Virus record (IMG/VR): IMGVR_UViG_3300027736_000103
Span: 1 to 38,564 of that record
Strand: one strand, 5' to 3'
From: a virus
Length of the DNA stretch: 38,564 bases
Part shown: piece by piece, positions 14,821 to 21,556 of the stretch
Layout of the letters: each line of letters starts with the position of its first letter
Numbering within the stretch: position 1 is the first letter of the stretch
The notes under the pieces: model-generated
The model's database searches: none
What the model was told of the DNA's origin: nothing
What the model saw: only the letters and a program-made list of their open reading frames with translations
Made by a program: the position numbers and the translations under genes

Positions 14821-15803
14821 TTGTTATCCTCCATTACTTGGTTGATGCATCTGATGATTTCCGCCGCGACTTGCGGGACGATGGCATTTCCGAGTCCACG
14901 CAGTTTAGCCACTCGGTTGGGTACCCCATGAGCCACGCGACCCACGTTGGGTTCAGGGAGCCATTTACGTGGTTGCCATCCGCCGTCACCACTCTCCCCA
15001 ATGTGTCGACCCTGTTCTTCCCGTCTTTCCTTATCGTTGCCCTCAACTCCCCCGTGTCCTTCCAATCCCGTGCGCTGGCTGTTGGAAACATCACTGACTC
15101 GTTCACCGCTCTCACCAGACATCTGAACCGATTTTCTTTCGGATTCACGTTCGCTGAATTGTCCACCGTTGGTGTCGGCCACATCTTTACCGCAGTTTGA
15201 AGAGTTGCCCCCCACTTCGTTCCGTTGGCTGATGTCCTGCTCTTGCCGTCCTCGCTCACACTTCCGCTCTTTGCTCCCGTGTGTGCTCCCCTCGGACACG
15301 CTGACGGAGTCGGCCATATCTCTGGCGATGATCCAAACTCTGTCTCTTCTGTGCGGCGCGTCGACGGCGCAAGCTGGAATAATGATCGGTTCGACTTCGT
15401 AACCTTGACCTTCCAGATCAGCGCACACCTGGTCGAGTGCCAAATTGACGATCCCAGCAACATTCTCACCAATGATCCAAGCTGGCCTTGCTTCTTGTAT
15501 AACTCGCAACATTTCAGGCCAGAGGTAACGGTTGTCATCCTTGCCTCGTTGCTTGCCTGCGACTGAGAATGGTTGACATGGAAATCCACCTGTGAGAAGA
15601 GTGACTCCTGCGTATAGCTCGCCTCGTACTTCGCGGATGTCTTTGTGACACGGTACTTCGGGCCAATGTTTTTTGAGGACTGCTTGTGCGTATGGCTCGT
15701 TGTCACAGAAGCCAACGGTTCTATATCCATTCCACTTTGCTGCCAAGGCAAATCCTCCGATCCCGCTAAATAAATCGAGATGTGTTTTTTCATTCACTTT
15801 CAC
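14817..15803 (-). CDS. DNA (cytosine-5) methyltransferase
   Basis: A 328-residue enzyme that methylates cytosine C5 in DNA. Motif I is LFSGIGG (residues 11-17), motif IV GGFPCQPFS with catalytic Cys76, motif VI GENVAG (112-117), motif VIII APHRRDRVWI (149-158), and the C-terminal LRGLGNAIVPQVAAEII gives motifs IX-X. The region between (about 165-285), where target recognition should lie, is unusually hydrophilic and Gly/Ser/Glu-rich, apparently because another frame is constrained there. Start is GTG with AAGGA upstream. No cognate restriction enzyme is adjacent, so it is an orphan probably protecting phage DNA. Confidence 0.95.
   Translation of the reverse strand: MKVNEKTHLDLFSGIGGFALAAKWNGYRTVGFCDNEPYAQAVLKKHWPEVPCHKDIREVRGELYAGVTLLTGGFPCQPFSVAGKQRGKDDNRYLWPEMLRVIQEARPAWIIGENVAGIVNLALDQVCADLEGQGYEVEPIIIPACAVDAPHRRDRVWIIARDMADSVSVSEGSTHGSKERKCERGRQEQDISQRNEVGGNSSNCGKDVADTNGGQFSERESERKSVQMSGESGERVSDVSNSQRTGLEGHGGVEGNDKERREEQGRHIGESGDGGWQPRKWLPEPNVGRVAHGVPNRVAKLRGLGNAIVPQVAAEIIRCINQVMEDNK
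14834..15793 (-). CDS. overprinted 319-residue frame inside the methyltransferase gene
   Basis: An open frame of 960 bases in the +1 frame relative to the methyltransferase, covering almost all of it. The translation has FQLAPSTRRTEETEF, then three similar units (IWPTPSA, MWPTPTV, MFPTASARDWKDTG) and LNPTWVAWLMGYPTEWL near the end. I recall WPTP and LNPxWVEWLMG motifs in phage proteins linked to cytosine methylases. Its ATG overlaps the previous gene's stop (ATGA). It lacks a strong ribosome site, so coupling would be needed. It may be a methylase partner, or partly conserved as a shadow of the other frame. Confidence 0.55.
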   Translation of the reverse strand: MKKHISIYLAGSEDLPWQQSGMDIEPLASVTTSHTHKQSSKNIGPKYRVTKTSAKYEASYTQESLFSQVDFHVNHSQSQASNEARMTTVTSGLKCCELYKKQGQLGSLVRMLLGSSIWHSTRCALIWKVKVTKSNRSLFQLAPSTRRTEETEFGSSPEIWPTPSACPRGAHTGAKSGSVSEDGKSRTSANGTKWGATLQTAVKMWPTPTVDNSANVNPKENRFRCLVRAVNESVMFPTASARDWKDTGELRATIRKDGKNRVDTLGRVVTADGNHVNGSLNPTWVAWLMGYPTEWLNCVDSEMPSSRKSRRKSSDASTK

Positions 15804-15969
15804 TTATTTCCTTACACACCAAAGCCGCAGCATCGACCAAGGCAATGATCTGGATAATGTCAATCGCATGTCCGTGGTTCGCGCGATCCCTCTCTACCGC
15901 CAGTTTTCCTCTGGCAGAGAGAAGGATGTCGCACGCCCACTTGAGGCGGTCTTTTGCCTCTACTTCCAT
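15790..15969 (-). CDS. small hypothetical protein upstream of methyltransferase
   Basis: A 59-residue helical protein (MEVEAKDRLKWACDILLSAR, then HGHAIDIIQIIALVDAAALV, ending ISESE). No family recognised. Its start shares the A of TAATG with the previous stop. Its 3' end contains the GTG start of the methyltransferase and overlaps by ATGA the start of the second frame. This tight packing makes it almost certainly translated, and it may set the relative output of the two overlapping frames. Confidence 0.7.
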   Translation of the reverse strand: MEVEAKDRLKWACDILLSARGKLAVERDRANHGHAIDIIQIIALVDAAALVCKEISESE

Positions 15970-16154
15970 TACATTCCGGACCGCATGCGAAATTTGCGAG
16001 GTGACTTGTTGCTCTTGCCAGCAGCCGACAGCGCAATGGCAATCATCTGCTTGCGGGAACGAGGCGTTCCGCCTGCTCCACGCTCTTTACCTTTCTTCTT
16101 ATTGTCCATCGCCAGTTCATGCATGTTCTTCGATACGTCTTTGCCTAGTGGCAT
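15969..16154 (-). CDS. small basic phage protein (DUF6496-like motif)
   Basis: A 61-residue basic protein with a KNMHELAMDNKKKGKER start and the stretch SRKQMIAIALSAAGKSNKS. The combination of a short helix and SRKQxIAIALSxAGKS is familiar from small phage proteins (DUF6496-type), function unknown. A GGAGGT ribosome site lies upstream of the ATG. Its stop overlaps the next start as TAATG. Confidence 0.7.
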   Translation of the reverse strand: MPLGKDVSKNMHELAMDNKKKGKERGAGGTPRSRKQMIAIALSAAGKSNKSPRKFRMRSGM

Positions 16155-16163
16155 TGTGACCTC

Positions 16164-16754
16164 CTATGCTGTTTCTTCACCAACCACATCATCCCATGTG
16201 GCCTGTTCCCCATGCCATACCTGAGACTGCGTCCGCAGCCAATTAGGCTTATCGCCTGGAGTGGTGAAGCTTGATTCTTTCCAAAGGACATTGTTACCAG
16301 GGACCGCTGTGATACGCCCATTGAGAAGTGCGATGAAATGATGTGACTTGGTTTGTTCCGGAGCCATTGAGAATCCATCCCCGTAAGGTTCGGCTGTGAA
16401 CATGTAGCGACCAACCTCCCATGTCTTCCTGCTGGCAATCCATACCCTGCAAGACAATCCCATGAGATAATCGTATTCAATCGTTGTGAAGTTCCAGCCA
16501 AAACAATCCCATCGTTGCGCATCGTTAATGTCCCAATCCATAATTGCAATCTCGCCATGAGCCAAAGCGTGCAATGGCAAGCCTCGGTACAGCGCACCGC
16601 ACTTGAGCATCACAGTGCAACCCCAAGCTCGCCCAGGTACTGCGGTTAGTCCGAACCAAACAGCGTCTTCCAGACCTTGCTTCTGGCCATCAGAGACAAA
16701 CTCCATGTCGCACTTGACATAGAGATGGCGAGGCAGATTAGCAGCGTGGGTCAT
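16164..16754 (-). CDS. conserved phage hypothetical protein
   Basis: A 196-residue protein of no assigned function. It is rich in aromatic residues and looks like a compact alpha/beta or beta fold: WFGLTAVPGRAWGCTVML, LPLHALAHGE, DAQRWDCFGWNF, then YMFTAEPYGDGFSMAPEQTK and KSHHFIALLNGRITA. Several conserved-looking Trp, His and Cys residues could form an active or metal site. I chose the ATG at 16754, whose ATGA overlaps the oxygenase stop; GTG at 16793 is possible. Close coupling to the oxygenase suggests a joint pathway. Confidence 0.75.
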   Translation of the reverse strand: MTHAANLPRHLYVKCDMEFVSDGQKQGLEDAVWFGLTAVPGRAWGCTVMLKCGALYRGLPLHALAHGEIAIMDWDINDAQRWDCFGWNFTTIEYDYLMGLSCRVWIASRKTWEVGRYMFTAEPYGDGFSMAPEQTKSHHFIALLNGRITAVPGNNVLWKESSFTTPGDKPNWLRTQSQVWHGEQATWDDVVGEETA

Positions 16755-17317
16755 CTCCATGCTGATCCTGTAAACCAAGCTACCAACACCCACCTAGTAC
16801 CCCATATCGGAGCACGGGCGCGATGTTCTAGGTAGGACGGGAACCAACATCCGGCTCCCTGTTCTCGGATAAACTGCACGTTGTCGATGTCGGCCTTGAT
16901 CTGCAATCCACCACCCAAATATTCAGAAGGATCGGATAGGTTGACTACTGCCGTAAGTTTCCTGTCGCTTCCGTTGTATAGGTCATAGTGCCACATGAAT
17001 CTCTGGAATGCGTTGTACTTTAGGATCTGTAACTGTTGCACTCCGGTAATATCAAACCTCCAATTATCATCGTTGATAGCCTTGGTAAGCTCATTCATAA
17101 TGTTGTAGATCCATTTATGATGCTGGCTGTTTGGAACCCAGCATGACGAGCACGTTCTGGTGTATGATCTTTTTGTCGTTCCATCCTTGTTCATAACAGC
17201 CGCGCGTTTCATTCCTATGATCTGCGCGTCATCCCGCAACATCATGCATTGCGCCGGAGTGAGAACATATCTGTCAACCGCTGCGCTCATTAACTTCTGT
17301 ATATATTTCTTTTCCAT
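16751..17317 (-). CDS. 2-oxoglutarate/Fe(II)-dependent oxygenase
   Basis: A 188-residue dioxygenase of the PKHD/prolyl-hydroxylase-like type. The iron triad is visible: WHYD gives H110 and D112, LEHRA gives H165, and R175 in GTRWVLVAWF should bind 2-oxoglutarate. The typical strand LTAVVNLSDP and the GGGLQI turn lie between. Such enzymes are common in aquatic phages and hydroxylate proteins, nucleic acids or small molecules; the target is unknown. The ATG at 17317 follows AAAAGGAATTAG and shares TAATG with the membrane peptide gene upstream. Confidence 0.85.
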   Translation of the reverse strand: MEKKYIQKLMSAAVDRYVLTPAQCMMLRDDAQIIGMKRAAVMNKDGTTKRSYTRTCSSCWVPNSQHHKWIYNIMNELTKAINDDNWRFDITGVQQLQILKYNAFQRFMWHYDLYNGSDRKLTAVVNLSDPSEYLGGGLQIKADIDNVQFIREQGAGCWFPSYLEHRARAPIWGTRWVLVAWFTGSAWR

Positions 17318-17457
17318 TATTCTAATTCCTTTTTTATCCAGCAGAACAATGCATAAACACCAAACAACAGGAATGCGAGTAAAGATGCCAGCAGGGACAT
17401 GTAAAGAACAACCCAGCAAGCAACCCATGCAAAATCTGCTATTGCTGTGAGCATCAT
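17317..17457 (-). CDS. 46-residue membrane protein
   Basis: A small protein that is nearly all one long hydrophobic stretch (VACWVVLYMSLLASLLAFLL, then FGVYALFCW) with a basic-acidic tail IKKELE, predicted to span the membrane once or twice. Its start shares ATGA with the gene upstream and its stop shares TAATG with the oxygenase. No function can be assigned. Confidence 0.65.
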   Translation of the reverse strand: MMLTAIADFAWVACWVVLYMSLLASLLAFLLFGVYALFCWIKKELE

Positions 17458-17768
17458 TTTGTATCCTTGAAGACTCGCCTAATCAAAGTCTTGTTGTCAA
17501 TAGGAACACCGGAGGCTCGGCACCAAAACCCAACCGCACCGATCTTAAAATCTCGGATTAACTTCTGGATCTGGTGAACATTCTTGTACTCCTCGCAATC
17601 ACCAAGGAAGAATCTCTTGCCAAGGTTACGGCGCAGGATCTTCATTCCATCAATCACTCCGCGCCGTTGAAGTAACCTGACATCATCAATCGCTCGCTTG
17701 GCAACCTCTCCGGCCAATTGCTGTAGCTTTTCATCGTAGTCTCCCTTGGTAAGATGGGTCGAGCGCAT
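17454..17768 (-). CDS. hypothetical protein
   Basis: A 104-residue, mostly helical and basic protein (AKRAIDDVRLLQRRGVIDGM, later FFLGDCEEYKNVHQIQKLI and ASGVPIDNKTLIRRVF). No family is recognised. It is coupled on both sides: its start overlaps the previous stop (TGATG) and its end overlaps the membrane peptide start (ATGA). It may bind nucleic acid, by composition only. Confidence 0.7.
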   Translation of the reverse strand: MRSTHLTKGDYDEKLQQLAGEVAKRAIDDVRLLQRRGVIDGMKILRRNLGKRFFLGDCEEYKNVHQIQKLIRDFKIGAVGFWCRASGVPIDNKTLIRRVFKDTK

Positions 17769-17992
17769 CAGTATCTCCTCTTGGTTTTCTTCTTGTGATT
17801 CTCAACCCATTTGGCGTACTCGTTCCATAAGAAGGCTGCATTCTGCGCCTGTTGCTTGGTATCAAATATGTCAGTCAGAGGAGGTAAACCATTCGCTGGC
17901 ACAGCCCCTAATAAGCGAGGACCAATCGTGTATCCGGCTGTGGTATGGATGCGCCATTTCCCACATTCGGCAACCACCTTGACTGTGGTCAT
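17768..17992 (-). CDS. hypothetical protein
   Basis: A 74-residue protein beginning with a small beta segment (TTVKVVAECGKWRIHTTAGY) and ending in a helix with a basic tail (WNEYAKWVENHKKKTKRRY). No family recognised. Coupled to the glycosyltransferase stop by ATGA and to the next gene by TGATG, so probably translated as part of the same set. Confidence 0.7.
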   Translation of the reverse strand: MTTVKVVAECGKWRIHTTAGYTIGPRLLGAVPANGLPPLTDIFDTKQQAQNAAFLWNEYAKWVENHKKKTKRRY

Positions 17993-18654
17993 CGACCAAG
18001 CTCCACAAGCTTGGCATCGTCAGACTTAATCTGTTCAATCAATTTAGGCATGTCTCCGGACTGCCCAGCGTAATGAATGCAGTACGCATCCTTGTAGCGG
18101 TCTAGGCCAAAGTGCGATTCTACGCTGGTCATGCAATTGTATGCCGGATCAAGTTCCTGTAGCGGAACATTCCACAAGTGGATCATAATGTTCATCCAGG
18201 TCTGTTCTGCAAAATGGTTTGGCAGCAGTCCAAGCGGAGGCATCGACAGCACACCAGCAGCCTTGGATGAGATCACAAACACGCCTGTGTTGACGTAGAA
18301 CCTTGGATCAATCTGCGCCCCAAACGCGCTGGCAAGTTTCCCCATGTGATACTTGCGATCCAAAAACGCTCCCTCATCAAATGCACAGAACATGTTTACT
18401 TCAGCACCCATATCATCGCAGTCGTTTGCAATCAGAATATCCGAGTCAACAAACGTGATCTGCTCATATCCCTTTGTGGCCATGATGTTCCCAATTGCTG
18501 ACTTGCTATATTGCACCGGCTCGACCAATGGTTTCTCAAGCGCAAGGAAATCAATCTTATGCCTCTTGCAATAAGCCTCCATCCTTGGCCTGGTAAGATC
18601 CAAAACCTTCTTCCAATCATCCCCGAATGCCTGCGTAACTAATGCACGTTTCAT
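17989..18654 (-). CDS. GT-A fold glycosyltransferase
   Basis: A 221-residue nucleotide-sugar transferase-like enzyme. The metal-binding DxD lies in ITFVDSDILI (D70 and D72), followed by FYVNTGVFVISS and, near the end, YNCMTS and CIHYAGQSGD, the usual acceptor and His motifs of GT8-like enzymes. The N-terminus MKRALVTQAFGDDW fits the first strand of this fold. It is the second glycosyltransferase in the same operon as the GT9-like gene, with a different fold, implying a two-step glycan or two targets. Coupled by ATGA on both sides. Confidence 0.75.
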   Translation of the reverse strand: MKRALVTQAFGDDWKKVLDLTRPRMEAYCKRHKIDFLALEKPLVEPVQYSKSAIGNIMATKGYEQITFVDSDILIANDCDDMGAEVNMFCAFDEGAFLDRKYHMGKLASAFGAQIDPRFYVNTGVFVISSKAAGVLSMPPLGLLPNHFAEQTWMNIMIHLWNVPLQELDPAYNCMTSVESHFGLDRYKDAYCIHYAGQSGDMPKLIEQIKSDDAKLVELGR

Positions 18655-18827
18655 TCTTTATTCCTCCGGTTGGGTTTAACTTCTTTCCATACATCAAACT
18701 TTTTATCCATATCGACAGACCAAAGCATGAGAGTTTTATAAAGTCCGTATCCAATTCCAATCTTCATAATGGTACGGCTTGTCATATCACCTAAGCAATA
18801 AAACAACCAAGACAATGCAGCTTTCAT
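18651..18827 (-). CDS. small protein with conserved LGD...W motif
   Basis: A 58-residue protein (LSWLFYCLGDMTSRTIMKIG, then LYKTLMLWSVDMDKKFDVWK). I recognise the pattern WxLGDxxSR...lY...M.WSxDxD...vWK from small proteins found in many phages, function unknown. Two amphipathic or weakly hydrophobic helices suggest membrane association. ATGA overlaps on both sides, and a GGAGG site for the glycosyltransferase lies in its last codons. Confidence 0.75.
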   Translation of the reverse strand: MKAALSWLFYCLGDMTSRTIMKIGIGYGLYKTLMLWSVDMDKKFDVWKEVKPNRRNKE

Positions 18828-19096
18828 TTACCAGCATCAAAATCTTCTTCTGCTTGGCGGCACAGCGCATCATCTGCCTTTTCAAGCAAATCTTTGTCTG
18901 GATTTTTGATGTATTCAGTATCAGTTGAAATTTCAATTTTTGACATAATCACATTGTTGACCACTTGGGCATAGTAATGCTCCCTATATCCAACTGGACC
19001 AATATCCTCTGTAATTGTATCAATCTCTGCGTTTCCATATGCAGTATATTTTTTACCATTGAACTCAAAATCAACTCCTACATCTTCCATAATCAT
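18824..19096 (-). CDS. hypothetical acidic protein
   Basis: A 90-residue acidic protein with a beta-rich beginning (VDFEFNGKKYTAYGNAEIDT) and a helical acidic tail (DDALCRQAEEDFDAGK). No family recognised. Start and stop overlap neighbours by ATGA, and it is probably soluble. An adaptor or inhibitor role is possible only by analogy with other small acidic phage proteins. Confidence 0.65.
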   Translation of the reverse strand: MIMEDVGVDFEFNGKKYTAYGNAEIDTITEDIGPVGYREHYYAQVVNNVIMSKIEISTDTEYIKNPDKDLLEKADDALCRQAEEDFDAGK

Positions 19097-19389
19097 AATC
19101 TTGGTACCTCTTTCTTTATTTGTGCTAACACGAATAGCGACCTTACCAACGCACGCTCCAAGTGGTCAACACTTGTTTCACCATTGTTGTCAGGACATGG
19201 TGAGGATTTGTGAAGTTGCATCTGCGCTGTGGCAAGGTGGCGAATAGCACGCGCAATATGGTAATCGTGCGTAGGCCGATCCTTCTCCAGCCAATCTCCG
19301 TAGGCAGACTTATCCGATCCCTTGCCCATAACACGCCACACAATCTCCTGCGCAGCATTGCCCATCTCTTGGATTGTTGGAGCGTTCAC
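19093..19389 (-). CDS. hypothetical protein with DYHxARAIRHL motif
   Basis: About 98 residues. The core WLEKDRPTHDYHIARAIRHL and DHLERALVRSLFVLAQIKK, with several His and Glu residues in helices, resembles a conserved phage family, reminiscent of all-alpha pyrophosphohydrolase-like proteins (DUF5664-type); this is a recollection, not a search. I chose a GTG start that overlaps the nuclease stop (GTGA); the frame is open 14 codons further upstream to 19431. A nucleotide-pool role would fit the neighbouring replication genes. Confidence 0.6.
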   Translation of the reverse strand: MNAPTIQEMGNAAQEIVWRVMGKGSDKSAYGDWLEKDRPTHDYHIARAIRHLATAQMQLHKSSPCPDNNGETSVDHLERALVRSLFVLAQIKKEVPRL

Positions 19390-20204
19390 AGCTTCATGCC
19401 TGGAGGCGTGTATTGCTTGACCCAAGACCAAACCTTCTGCATCGCGCAGAAAGCTATTCCGGCCTGGTAAAGCTCATCCTCGTCCCAAACCTTCGTCATC
19501 AACTTGGTTGGATCGTTGGATGCTAGGACCACAGATACACAGGCGCACTTAGGATTTTCGCTTGCCGACCTGTAGGCCCAAAGTTGAGCGCAGTCCGTAT
19601 CGTAGAACGGATCGTACTTCGGATTAACCTTTCTGTTCTTTAGGTCGATGATAGCGTCACCCACATTGCGTAGCTTGACGTAGGCATCACACCTGCCCGC
19701 ATACCCTCCGCCGACAAGACCCTTTTCGCACCAGTACGTTTTCTCAATGTTTGCATCGGACCACTTCTTAAAGGTTTCGATATACGGAGCAAGTGTTTCA
19801 TCTCCGGATACGGCTCTTCCGAGTAGGATGTTCTCCATTTCGGTATGCATTTTTGTTCCGTGTTCCGCTGCCTTCCCTGTTGATTCTTTCGAGTCTTTAA
19901 CGACCCTCTTTGCGTAGTCTTCGAGTGTTTCATTTTCCTCCTTTGGCAGCGTCAAGCATGCCATGATTGCCTGTTCGATCTTCCAATTGGTAAGCTGTGG
20001 TTTGTCAAGAATAGATAGGATGCTTGTGACACTAGGGTACAGAAGCATCTTCCTGGCATCGGCCACAGTCGTGTTCCGAAAGTTTCCATTCTTGCCCATA
20101 ATAGTATGGGCGGATTCTCCATTTTCTTTGTACCAATGACCCGCCTGGTCACTGTGGACCAGACGGGTATTGGATGGCTCCTTACTGGTAATAATAAGTG
20201 CCAT
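19386..20204 (-). CDS. RecB/Cas4-like PD-(D/E)XK exonuclease
   Basis: A 272-residue nuclease. An N-terminal block ends YPSVTSILSILDKPQLTNWK. The catalytic region shows GTKMHTEMENILLG (His motif), then GGYAGRCDAYVKL (D) and AIIDLKNRK (DxK), the order of RecB-family nucleases. A helical end with AQLWAYRSA follows, the usual QxxxY-like motif. It lies next to the SSB-like gene, a common phage recombination module. It could process DNA ends in recombination or degrade host DNA. Confidence 0.85.
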   Translation of the reverse strand: MALIITSKEPSNTRLVHSDQAGHWYKENGESAHTIMGKNGNFRNTTVADARKMLLYPSVTSILSILDKPQLTNWKIEQAIMACLTLPKEENETLEDYAKRVVKDSKESTGKAAEHGTKMHTEMENILLGRAVSGDETLAPYIETFKKWSDANIEKTYWCEKGLVGGGYAGRCDAYVKLRNVGDAIIDLKNRKVNPKYDPFYDTDCAQLWAYRSASENPKCACVSVVLASNDPTKLMTKVWDEDELYQAGIAFCAMQKVWSWVKQYTPPGMKL

Positions 20205-20209
20205 ATAAC

Positions 20210-20857
20210 TTAAAACGGTACGTTTTCGCCGTTGCCGTCTTTGTCTCCGATTTTGACAGGACCAGAAGACGATCCGGATGCTCCAAATTCCTTGGATGCG
20301 CGGATCTTATCCTGCAACCATTCTGGCATATCCTTGAACTGACCGCCTTCCTTCTCCTCGATCTCGTAGTACATAAGATCGTTGGTGGTTTTGGCAGGAG
20401 CAGTCATGCCTTTGGGAAGCTTGGAAGCTCCGGCAATCGCGCAGTACTGCCTTCCCTGCTGGCTAGTCTTGTGGATCAATGTCAGCATGGCTGGCTTTCC
20501 AAGAAGGTTCTTCAAGCTGAATGCCTGTAGTTCCTTGGCCGTGAATGTCTGTCCGCGCCATTGTTCCAAGAGTTTCCGCAAGCTGGCTTTCTCGCCAAGG
20601 CTGCGGGTTTGCTCGATGGATACTACCATCGGCTTGGATACCTTGGTACGCTTGCCATTCTCCTCAACCTCGAACTCGTCCGTTTGATCCGGAAGCTCGA
20701 AGGTTAGGCGAACTTTGGGTGAGAACTTTTTTTGTCCTTCCCAATTGGTTTCCTGGTGACCTAGGTCGACCAAGCTGTAAAGAACGCCAACTGTTGCACC
20801 GGCTTCGGGCAACTTGCGTTCCGTGTTCTTTGATGTTTCGCTTAGGGTTAGTGCCAT
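20210..20857 (-). CDS. SSB-like single-stranded DNA-binding protein
   Basis: A 215-residue protein with a beta-rich N-terminal domain (GVLYSLVDLGHQETNWEG, then KVRLTFELPDQ) and the segment SLGEKASLRKLLEQWRGQTF. It then has a Gly/Ser/Lys linker and ends GENVPF. The final acidic-to-hydrophobic PF end is like the tip of bacterial SSB (DIPF), which recruits partner enzymes. The fold pattern matches a common phage family placed beside RecB-like nucleases. An AAGGAGAA ribosome site precedes the ATG. Confidence 0.7.
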   Translation of the reverse strand: MALTLSETSKNTERKLPEAGATVGVLYSLVDLGHQETNWEGQKKFSPKVRLTFELPDQTDEFEVEENGKRTKVSKPMVVSIEQTRSLGEKASLRKLLEQWRGQTFTAKELQAFSLKNLLGKPAMLTLIHKTSQQGRQYCAIAGASKLPKGMTAPAKTTNDLMYYEIEEKEGGQFKDMPEWLQDKIRASKEFGASGSSSGPVKIGDKDGNGENVPF

Positions 20858-20869
20858 GTTATTTCTCCT

Positions 20870-21331
20870 TTATTTATTTGGGTTTTGTATTGGTTGTATG
20901 TATGTCGGGTGAAGTTCGTCTGGCTTTTTAACCCAAAAGCCTCCGCCCACTGCGGTGTGCGTTAAAGCATTGGCATGCTCAATCTCCATGCGAGGAGGAG
21001 CGATTGTTCGCGCAAGTTCACAAATGTCATCGGCTGTCAAAATGACTAACCACTTCTTCTCTCCGTTGCGCCGGAAGAACACCGCTGGGATTTTGCCATT
21101 CGGACAATCGCGCATGGCCTGTTGCATCCATGCTTCCGGCTTTAACTGCTGGCAACGCTTGCCCTCAATGTGAAATGGAAAGTTTTCACAAACCACATCC
21201 CCGCTACCACCCTCCGGATTGCCTGCGTATTGTTGGCTACGGCGAGCCTTCTGCCATCCCTGCTCGCGTAGGTATCCAGCCAACTCCCGCTCTCCCGCTG
21301 CGCCCTTTGCCCTGCTATTGATTTTTCCCAT
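20870..21331 (-). CDS. Holliday junction resolvase-like nuclease
   Basis: A 153-residue PDDEXK-type protein. The start has SRAKGAAGERELAGYLREQG, then RRSQQYAGNPEGGSGDVV (catalytic Asp) and FPFHIEGKR, the E-x-K motif with Gly at the middle position. The pattern fits archaeal-type or phage resolvase/VRR-like enzymes that cut branched DNA before packaging. A Trp/aromatic C-terminus follows. It is the third gene of the block after the second PDDEXK_5-like gene and the small helical gene. Confidence 0.8.
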   Translation of the reverse strand: MGKINSRAKGAAGERELAGYLREQGWQKARRSQQYAGNPEGGSGDVVCENFPFHIEGKRCQQLKPEAWMQQAMRDCPNGKIPAVFFRRNGEKKWLVILTADDICELARTIAPPRMEIEHANALTHTAVGGGFWVKKPDELHPTYIQPIQNPNK

Positions 21332-21376
21332 CCGCTGGTTCTAGCGGAACTACCCATGTCGGGTCAACAACCAAAT

Positions 21377-21556
21377 TTAATTGCGATAATACTTATTAGC
21401 TTCGCTAATATCCCTATTGAACTGGCGCATCATTTCGTAAACAGTCAAACCTTCTTTAATCTCTGGATGCTTGTTCAACCATGCAATTGCCTCATCGAAA
21501 GATTGGACATCCCTCATGGCATCCTCAAACTTTGCCCAGGCTTCTTGTTCTGTCAT
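21377..21556 (-). CDS. small helical protein
   Basis: A 59-residue protein, all-helical by appearance (MTEQEAWAKFEDAMRDV, then EAIAWLNKHPEI and YEMMRQFNRDIS). No family recognised. ATGA overlap with the preceding nuclease stop supports translation. The 45-base gap after it before the resolvase start has nothing notable. Confidence 0.65.
   Translation of the reverse strand: MTEQEAWAKFEDAMRDVQSFDEAIAWLNKHPEIKEGLTVYEMMRQFNRDISEANKYYRN

Noticed and set aside
16145-16597. 150-codon minus frame overlapping the aromatic-rich unknown gene
   Set aside because: Different frame without coupling or recognisable motif; the 196-codon frame has ATGA linkage and better composition.
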